Source: Bradyrhizobium zhanjiangense (GTDB lineage: Bacteria; Pseudomonadota; Alphaproteobacteria; Rhizobiales; Xanthobacteraceae). From it: a stretch of DNA of 64,000 nt. A program made the translations under genes and the position numbers. The stretch spans positions 7,647,001 to 7,711,000 of the forward strand of contig NZ_CP022221.1 in assembly GCF_004114935.1 (NCBI RefSeq). The letters run 5' to 3'. Numbering within the stretch: position 1 is the first letter of the stretch; each line of letters begins with the position of its first letter. Positions 58,627-64,000 of the stretch are shown here, one piece after another. The notes below the pieces were generated by a model. That model saw only the letters and a list, made by a program, of their open reading frames with translations, did not search any database and had not been told where the DNA came from.

Positions 58627-59607
58627 TCAGATCTTGGGGATCTTCGCCCGCTCAACCACGCCCGACCACTTCGCGATTTCGGACTGGATCAGCTTCTGCA
58701 TCTCGTCGGGAGAGCTGCCACGGACTTCGCCTCCGACGGCCGTTTCCAGCCGCTGCCTGATCTCGGGATTCTTGAGGATGTCGAGTGTCGCTGAGTTGAG
58801 TGCGGCGACGACGGCAGGCGGGGTGCCCTTGGGAGCTAGAAGGCCGGCCCAGGTCCGCACGTCATATCCCTTGACGCCGGCTTCCTCGACCGTTGGAACA
58901 TCCGGCAATAGCGCGGTCCGCGTCGGCGAAGTGACTGCCAAGCCCCGAATGGCCCCACTCTGGATTTGCGGTGCAAGCAGGACGGGCGTGCCGACGATCA
59001 CGGGCACTTCTCCGCCGAGAAGCGCGGTGACCGATTGAGAGTCCCCGCGATAAGGCACATGCACCATGTCGATGCCGGCCATCGCGTCGAGCAACTCTCC
59101 CGCAAGATGATGCGTGCTGCCGAAACCGACCGAGCCGAAGCTGAGCGCGCCGGGCTTCTGCTTTGCCGCCGCGATCAATTCGCCAAGCGATTTGGCCGGG
59201 TAGTCGTTACGCACCGCAATGACCAGCGCGTAGTAGACCAGCGTCGAGATCATGTCGAAACTATCGGCCGGCTGGTAGCTCAGACTCTTGTACGTCGCGG
59301 CCGATATGGCGTGGGCGCCCGTGACGAGTCCGATCGTGTAGCCGTCAGGCTCAGCCTTGGCGATCGCGTCCGCCGCAATGTTACCGCCGGCGCCGGGCTT
59401 GGCCTCGACGACGATCGGTTGCCCGAGCTTCTTGGACAGCCCGTCGGCGATGATGCGCGACAGCGTATCGGCCGCACCGCCGGCGGCAAAGCCGTGAATC
59501 AAGCGTATCGGGCGCGACGGATAGTTGTCCGCCGACTGGGCCGGGCCGGCCGCCACAAAGCTGCCAAGCAGAAATCCGGTCGCAGCAAGTCGATTCATCC
59601 ACCGCAT
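58627..59607 (-). CDS. Bug-family solute receptor of the catabolic cluster
   Basis: The 326-residue exported protein (signal peptide ending GPAQSADNYPSRPI) has the Bug pattern LIHGFAAGGAADTLSRIIADGL, KPGAGGNIAADAIAKAEPDGYTIGL and VPYRGDSQSVTALLGGEVPV. It is the last gene of a minus-strand group after the VOC protein and oxidoreductase, so its ligand is probably the substrate of that pathway. Permease genes are not adjacent. Confidence 0.9.
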   Translation of the reverse strand: MRWMNRLAATGFLLGSFVAAGPAQSADNYPSRPIRLIHGFAAGGAADTLSRIIADGLSKKLGQPIVVEAKPGAGGNIAADAIAKAEPDGYTIGLVTGAHAISAATYKSLSYQPADSFDMISTLVYYALVIAVRNDYPAKSLGELIAAAKQKPGALSFGSVGFGSTHHLAGELLDAMAGIDMVHVPYRGDSQSVTALLGGEVPVIVGTPVLLAPQIQSGAIRGLAVTSPTRTALLPDVPTVEEAGVKGYDVRTWAGLLAPKGTPPAVVAALNSATLDILKNPEIRQRLETAVGGEVRGSSPDEMQKLIQSEIAKWSGVVERAKIPKI

Positions 59608-59640
59608 GGATGCATCCTCCCTTTGACTGTTGTTTATGCT

Positions 59641-60546
59641 CTAACGGGCGAACTCGACGCATTCCGGTGATGGCGGCAGACCCCAGACGTCGCGCGGCAG
59701 TCCGACCCAGACCTTCGGGCGCTGCGGACGATCGCGATGCCAGGGACGCGGATCGAAATAGCCGAGCTCCTCATCGATCATGCGGTCGAGATCGTGGAAC
59801 AGCTCGACCAGATGGCCATCGGGGTTGCGGTGATAGACCGCTGTGTTGTGGCCGGGGCCGTGACGGACCGGGCCCCAAAGGATGGGGAGCTTGTTGCGGG
59901 CAAGGTGATCGCAGGCCTGCTGCATATGGGAAGGGTCGCGCAATTCGAACGCAAGATGATGCAGGCTGCGCACGGGAGCACGGGCGAAGTTCAGCGTGTG
60001 ATGTTCGTAGCCGCTGCGCATGAAGACGAAGCGGTCCTCGACCCAGTCGGAAACCCGCAAACCCATGACGTTCGCATAGAACTCCGAGGCCGCAAGCGGA
60101 TCGGGCGTACGTAGCGCGACATGGCCGAGCTTGGTGACAGCGAGCGCGCCGATCCGCTCCTGCGCCGGCGTAGGCGTCCAACCCTGGATCAATTCGAACT
60201 GCGTTCCTTCGGGATCGATGAACGACAGCAGCCTGGAGACGCCGGGCAGAGGATCACTCCGCAGTTCAGGACGCAAATCCGCGCGTTTCAGGGCGGCGCT
60301 CAGCGCCTCGATCTCGACATTCGGAGAAATCTCGAAAGCGATGCTCTTCAACGCCGCCTCGCCGGGCTCGATCACCAGTGAAAGCTGCTCGGAATCGCTG
60401 GCGAGAAAAATGCGATGTCCATCGCGGCCGACCAGGCCGAGGCCAATCACTCCGCGGTAATAGTCGAGCAGTCGCTCGCAATCCGGCGAGGCGAAAGCGG
60501 CGTGTCTCAGCCGTGTGAATCGGGCAATGGGCGCTTGGGTCGTCAT
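59641..60546 (-). CDS. VOC-superfamily extradiol-dioxygenase-like protein
   Basis: The 301 residues contain two vicinal-oxygen-chelate modules. The second has a complete 2-His-1-carboxylate set in the expected places: His142 (GHVALRTPDP), His197 (LHHLAFEL) and Glu249 (NPDGHLVELF). It is therefore a probable Fe(II) ring-cleaving dioxygenase acting on a catechol-like substrate. An FAH-family hydrolase encoded across the GntR gene could process the product. The exact substrate cannot be told from sequence. Confidence 0.82.
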   Translation of the reverse strand: MTTQAPIARFTRLRHAAFASPDCERLLDYYRGVIGLGLVGRDGHRIFLASDSEQLSLVIEPGEAALKSIAFEISPNVEIEALSAALKRADLRPELRSDPLPGVSRLLSFIDPEGTQFELIQGWTPTPAQERIGALAVTKLGHVALRTPDPLAASEFYANVMGLRVSDWVEDRFVFMRSGYEHHTLNFARAPVRSLHHLAFELRDPSHMQQACDHLARNKLPILWGPVRHGPGHNTAVYHRNPDGHLVELFHDLDRMIDEELGYFDPRPWHRDRPQRPKVWVGLPRDVWGLPPSPECVEFAR

Positions 60547-60563
60547 TGTGTTGGTTCACTCTC

Positions 60564-61556
60564 TCATGGCGTCATGATGATCTTGCCGAGCGCGGAGCCC
60601 TGCTCGAGCAGTGTGTGAGCTTGCCTGACCTGGTCGAGCTTCAGTGTCGCCGAGATGGCCGGCTTGATCGCGTTGCGGCTCAGGGCCTCGATCACGTTGC
60701 GCATCAGGGCGCGACGTCCTTCGCGGTCGTGGTCATAGATGTGGAAGGAGAAGCAACGCACCGCCGGACAGATGTCGAGATGATTGCGCATCGCCGCCAT
60801 CAGATTCTCTTCCGGCAACCCGGCGAAGGCGTTGTACGACAGCAGCGTGCCCCATTTGCCGAGCGCGCCAAGATAGGAGGTGAACTCGGGTCCGCAGACG
60901 TGATCGAGCACGAGACCGACGCCCTCGCCATTTGTCGCTTCGCGGGTCCGCGCCACCACATCCTCGCTTCGATAGAAGATGGTGTGATCGGCGCCGTTGC
61001 TTCGCGCGAACGCGGCCTTCTCCTCGGTCGAGACCGTGCCGATGACGGTCATCTGCGCCAGCTTGGCCAGTTGCACCAGCGCGGTGCCGACACCACCGGC
61101 CGCGCCAATCACCAGCACGCTTTTCGGCGCGCGCGGATGGCGGCACTCGTGCAGCAGTGCGTAGGCGACCTGGTAGTTCGACAGGCACACCGCTGCTTGC
61201 AGATCGACATGGTCGGGAAGTGCATGAACGGCGTCTGCCGGTGCGACGACGTATTCGGCATAACAGCCGCCGCGCTGCGACAGATCACGCGCGCTCAGCA
61301 GGACCTTCTGGCCCACCTGCAAGCCTTCAACGCCTGACCCGAGCGCGGCAATACGGCCGGCAACATCATTGCCGGGATTGGCCGGCAGCGGCGGCATCCA
61401 TTTGTAGACGCCGCGGCGGATCAGCACGTCGGGCTGCCCCACCCCGAACGCCTCAGCACGGATCTGAACTTGTCCGGCGGCGGGCGCTGGCACCGGCGCC
61501 TCGACCAGCTCGAGGGCATCCGGCCCGCCCGGCTGACGTACCAGAACCGCTCTCAT
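60564..61556 (-). CDS. Zinc-free quinone oxidoreductase / MDR-family alcohol dehydrogenase
   Basis: The 330-residue MDR protein (ATG 61556, with GGGGAG upstream) has the NAD(P) motif VLVIGAAGGVGTALVQLAKL and the quinone-oxidoreductase features RAVLVRQPGGPDALELVEAP and GNDVAGRIAALG. The structural-zinc cysteines are absent. It probably reduces an unsaturated or quinone intermediate. It is the first gene of the minus-strand arm controlled by the palindrome at 61585. Confidence 0.85.
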   Translation of the reverse strand: MRAVLVRQPGGPDALELVEAPVPAPAAGQVQIRAEAFGVGQPDVLIRRGVYKWMPPLPANPGNDVAGRIAALGSGVEGLQVGQKVLLSARDLSQRGGCYAEYVVAPADAVHALPDHVDLQAAVCLSNYQVAYALLHECRHPRAPKSVLVIGAAGGVGTALVQLAKLAQMTVIGTVSTEEKAAFARSNGADHTIFYRSEDVVARTREATNGEGVGLVLDHVCGPEFTSYLGALGKWGTLLSYNAFAGLPEENLMAAMRNHLDICPAVRCFSFHIYDHDREGRRALMRNVIEALSRNAIKPAISATLKLDQVRQAHTLLEQGSALGKIIMTP

Positions 61557-61584
61557 GAGCTCATCTCCCCTCCCTTGAAGCCAC

Positions 61585-61596
61585 ATTTTCGAAAAT
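61585..61596. promoter_or_regulatory. GntR operator candidate, left arm
   Basis: ATTTTCGAAAAT is a perfect 12-bp palindrome, 29 bp upstream of the oxidoreductase start and 75 bp before gntR. The same 12 bases occur at 62416-62427 on the other side of gntR. A half-site (CGAAAATTAT) follows at about 61609. The site is AT-rich in GC-rich surroundings. Confidence 0.75.
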
Positions 61597-61670
61597 AGTA
61601 GCGGTTACGAAAATTATTGCAAGATGGTCGTTGGCGCGGCATCTTGGGCCATCGATTCATCGGCAGGACC

Positions 61671-62372
61671 ATGCCTGACAGCGCCATTCGCCCCCGCAAG
61701 GAATTCGGCAAGACGATCGCCGCCGACATCACCCACCGGCTGCGCGAGGAGATCGTGACCTGCGCTCTGGCCCCCGGCGAGCCGCTGCGCTTCGACGTGT
61801 TGCGCGAGCGCTTCGGCGCGAGCTTCACCACTTTGCGCGAGGCGCTGACCGCCCTTGCCGCCGAGGGCCTGGTCGACGCCCAGGAGCAGCGCGGATTTCG
61901 CGTGGCACCGGTCAGCCGCCAGGATCTTGTCGAAGTCACCGATGCCCGGGTTCTGATCGAAGTGGAGTTGATCCGCCGCTCGATTGAGCGGGGCGACGAC
62001 GACTGGGAAATCGCCGTCATCTCGACGCTGCACAGGCTGAAGCGCATCGAGCAGCGCGATCCCGAGCATCCGCTGCGCGATCCCGAATGGAAGATCGCTC
62101 ACCGGCAATTCCACCAGGCGCTGGTCTCCGCCTGCGGCTCTGCGACCCTGCTCGCGATCCGCGCCGAGCTGTTCGATCGTGCTGAGCGTTACCGGCATCT
62201 GTCGGCCAATTTCCGGCCGCGCCCTCGCGACAAGGCCGGCGAGCACCAGGCGATCATGCAGGCGGCCATATCGCGCAATGCCGATCTCGCCGTGCAACTG
62301 ATCGAGACCCATATCCGCACCACCGCGGACAACGTCGCGAAATACGCCGGACACCTGCTCGACGCCGAATAG
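61671..62372 (+). CDS. GntR-family (FCD) regulator of the catabolic cluster
   Basis: The 233-residue protein (ATG 61671 after AGGA) has an N-terminal winged helix (LREEIVTCALAPGEPLRFDVLRERFGASFTTLREALTALAAEGLV) and an FCD domain with the metal-binding histidines in HRQFHQALVSACGS and HQAIMQAAISRN, plus THIRTT near the end. Identical palindromes on both sides of the gene suggest that it represses the minus-strand VOC/oxidoreductase arm and the plus-strand FAH arm. Confidence 0.87.
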   Translation: MPDSAIRPRKEFGKTIAADITHRLREEIVTCALAPGEPLRFDVLRERFGASFTTLREALTALAAEGLVDAQEQRGFRVAPVSRQDLVEVTDARVLIEVELIRRSIERGDDDWEIAVISTLHRLKRIEQRDPEHPLRDPEWKIAHRQFHQALVSACGSATLLAIRAELFDRAERYRHLSANFRPRPRDKAGEHQAIMQAAISRNADLAVQLIETHIRTTADNVAKYAGHLLDAE

Positions 62373-62415
62373 GCGCTGCGGCCTTTTTGGGTCCCGCGGG
62401 CTTGCGTCTCACGTA

Positions 62416-62427
62416 ATTTTCGAAAAT
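62416..62427. promoter_or_regulatory. GntR operator candidate, right arm
   Basis: The second exact copy of ATTTTCGAAAAT, here 42 bp before the FAH-family start. A further half-site (ATCGAAAAATG) follows at about 62438. Together with 61585-61596 it makes a symmetric pair bracketing gntR. Confidence 0.75.
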
Positions 62428-62468
62428 AATACATATCATCGAAAAATGCTAACGCGCGGGTCGTAATC

Positions 62469-63332
62469 ATGAAGCTGCTGTCGTTCTTGGATGGAAATCG
62501 GGAAAGCTGGGGCGCCGTTGTCGAAAACGGGGTCGTGGATCTGGGCCGTGCCCTGCCCCGGTATCCGACGCTCGCGGACTTCGTCGGCAGCGACGACTAC
62601 GCGCGGCGCGATGCCATCGTCGCCGAGCACAAGCCGGCCCTGGCGCTGAGTGCCATCAGATATCTGCCGGTGATCCCGCGCCCGGAGAAGATCGTCTGCG
62701 CCGTGCGTAATTATCTCGACCACCACAATGAAGCGGTCGCCTTCGGCATGAAGCGCGAGATCACCGAATTCCCGCCGATCTTCCTGCGGGTCTGGCGCTC
62801 CCAGGTCGGCCACAACGCACCCGTGGTCCGGCCGAAGGTCTCGGACAATTTCGACTGGGAGGGCGAGCTCGCCGTCGTCATCGGCAAGGGCGGCCGTCAC
62901 ATCAGCCAGGCCGATGCCTGGAATCACGTCGCCGGCTACTCGATCTACAACGACGTCAGTGTGCGCGACTGGCAGCGGCATGCGCAGCAGATCGCCTCCG
63001 GCAAGAACTTCGTCGGCACGGGTCCGTTCGGACCGTGGCTGGTCACGCCGGATGAGATCGGTGATCCCGCCAAGCTGAAGCTCGAGACGCGCGTCAACGG
63101 CGCGACGGTGCAGTCGTCCGACACCTCGATGCTGATCTTCTCGATCCCGCGGCTGATCGAATATTGCTCGACCATTTTCGACCTCGTCCCCGGCGATGTC
63201 ATCGCCACCGGCACGCCGGCCGGTGTCGGCTTCACCCGCGAGCCGCCGATCTTCCTCAAGCCCGGCGACGTGGTCGAGGTCGAGATCGAGAACATCGGCG
63301 TGCTCAGTAATCCGGTCGTGGACGAGGCATAG
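62469..63332 (+). CDS. Fumarylacetoacetate hydrolase (FAH) family protein
   Basis: The 287-residue protein has the FAH catalytic/metal segment: KIVCAVRNYLDHHNEA, PPIFLRVWRSQVGHNAPVV, FDWEGELAVVIGKGGRHIS, YSIYNDVSVRDWQ and IATGTPAGVGFTREPP. Such enzymes hydrolyse or hydrate C-C ring-fission products in aromatic breakdown (for example 5-oxopent-3-ene tricarboxylate or 2-hydroxyhepta-2,4-diene dioate). Metal-binding Glu and Asp are present. It leads a two-gene unit with the DUF1185 protein. Confidence 0.9.
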   Translation: MKLLSFLDGNRESWGAVVENGVVDLGRALPRYPTLADFVGSDDYARRDAIVAEHKPALALSAIRYLPVIPRPEKIVCAVRNYLDHHNEAVAFGMKREITEFPPIFLRVWRSQVGHNAPVVRPKVSDNFDWEGELAVVIGKGGRHISQADAWNHVAGYSIYNDVSVRDWQRHAQQIASGKNFVGTGPFGPWLVTPDEIGDPAKLKLETRVNGATVQSSDTSMLIFSIPRLIEYCSTIFDLVPGDVIATGTPAGVGFTREPPIFLKPGDVVEVEIENIGVLSNPVVDEA

Positions 63333-63338
63333 CTTCGC

Positions 63339-63920
63339 ATGTCGTCCTATGACATTCGCAAGACCGCGCTCAGTGTCGAGACGGTCTGGCACGAGCGCGG
63401 CCCCCGGCTGGAAAAGCCGCTCCTGGTCGGGACGGCCGTTGCCGTCGTCGCCAATCCCTTCGCGGGCCGCTACGAGCCGAACCTGATGCCGTTTCAAGCG
63501 TCGTTGCGTGAGCTCGGGCGCGCGCTCGCGAGCACGCTGATCGCGCAACTCGGCGGCACGTCGCATATCGAAGCCTACGGCAAGGGCATCATCGTCGGCG
63601 AGGACGGCGAGCTCGAGCACGGCGCCGTCTGGCATGAGGCTGGCGGCCAGGGCATGCGCGAAGTGCTTGGGCAACCCAAGGCGATCGTTCCGGCGGCGAA
63701 GACCATCGGCGGTCCCGGCACGCGCCTGATGGTCCCGCTTGGGCACATCCATGCGTGTTATGTGCGCAGTCATTTCGGGACGGCTGAGATGACGCTCTGG
63801 GATGCGCCCAGGCGTGACGAGATCGCCTTCGGCCTTGTGATGGCGACCGGTGGCAGGCCGCATGCGCGGATCGGCGGGCTCGCCGCATCGGATATCTCGG
63901 TGCACGATGGGCAGCGCTGA
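63339..63920 (+). CDS. DUF1185 / amino-acid-synthesis-family protein
   Basis: The 193-residue protein begins 6 bp after the FAH stop. It has the family pattern (ETVWHERGPRLEKPLLVGTAVAVVANPFAGRY, AYGKGIIVGEDGELEHGAVWHEAGGQGMREVLG, GTRLMVPLGHIHACYVRSHF). The family is annotated as amino acid synthesis in databases but its reaction is unclear; it recurs beside aromatic or amide catabolic genes. The remaining 80 bp of the window after it hold nothing recognisable. Confidence 0.82.
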   Translation: MSSYDIRKTALSVETVWHERGPRLEKPLLVGTAVAVVANPFAGRYEPNLMPFQASLRELGRALASTLIAQLGGTSHIEAYGKGIIVGEDGELEHGAVWHEAGGQGMREVLGQPKAIVPAAKTIGGPGTRLMVPLGHIHACYVRSHFGTAEMTLWDAPRRDEIAFGLVMATGGRPHARIGGLAASDISVHDGQR

Positions 63921-64000
63921 GAGTCTCGGCATCGCTGCTCAGCGCTCGCGGCGAAACCTGTACCTGGGCGTGGACCGGTTTACCAACTCAAGCCTTTCTG

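Overview
The window reads as chromosomal DNA from a high-GC alphaproteobacterium, most likely Bradyrhizobium or a close relative. The basis is gene content (Bug/TAXI solute receptors, tricarballylate genes, NAD-formate dehydrogenase with an oxalate/formate antiporter, FixJ/NarL-type regulators) and palindromic intergenic repeats of the kind common in that genus. This rests on recognition by eye; no database search was run.

Layout. 1-8.0 kb: the end of a LysR regulator, pncB, a membrane diguanylate cyclase, a TetR regulator with paired operators, and a 1134-residue MFS/acyltransferase/acyl-ACP ligase fusion. 8.2-12.6 kb: a tricarballylate (tcuA/hydrolase/tcuB) operon divergent from a GntR regulator. 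12.6-19.6 kb: a tightly overlapping ABC operon (ATPase, permease, GldG-like, DUF4340, HupE/UreJ-like), a lactonase-like metallo-hydrolase and a YbaK deacylase. 19.9-30.2 kb: molybdenum-dependent NAD-formate dehydrogenase, an OxlT-type antiporter, and a sigma-54 two-component system. A consensus sigma-54 promoter and two enhancer-like inverted repeats lie in front of the antiporter gene. 30.3-39.1 kb: molybdenum-cofactor maturation (tusA-like, three MoeA relatives, mobB, fdhD, mobA), an orphan TupA-like tungstate receptor, and a one-component regulator whose sensor domain is also found fused to one MoeA. 39.2-42.6 kb: three solute receptors.

The most unusual part is 42.96-51.82 kb. An intact tRNA gene (CAT anticodon) is followed by about 8.8 kb that ends in an exact 49-bp copy of the tRNA 3' end, the usual footprint of site-specific integration. 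All genes inside run on the minus strand: a predicted ECF-type T+S membrane fusion, modA-modB-modC (molybdate ABC importer), a predicted secreted 14-repeat WD40 protein with a C-terminal four-cysteine module, mosB and mosA (molybdenum storage protein subunits), and a small exported Gly/Lys/His-rich protein. I read it as a horizontally acquired molybdenum uptake-and-storage island next to the host's own Mo-enzyme cluster. No integrase is visible inside. The 2 kb beyond the distal repeat is decayed DNA with gene remnants, including a frameshifted SRAP (YedK/HMCES) gene.

53.8-64 kb: a MASE1 hybrid histidine kinase convergent with a NarL-type regulator, an OpgC-like membrane protein, and a small catabolic cluster (Bug receptor, extradiol-dioxygenase-like VOC protein, quinone oxidoreductase, GntR regulator, FAH-family hydrolase, DUF1185 protein). 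The same 12-bp palindrome lies on both sides of the GntR gene, which suggests local control of both arms.
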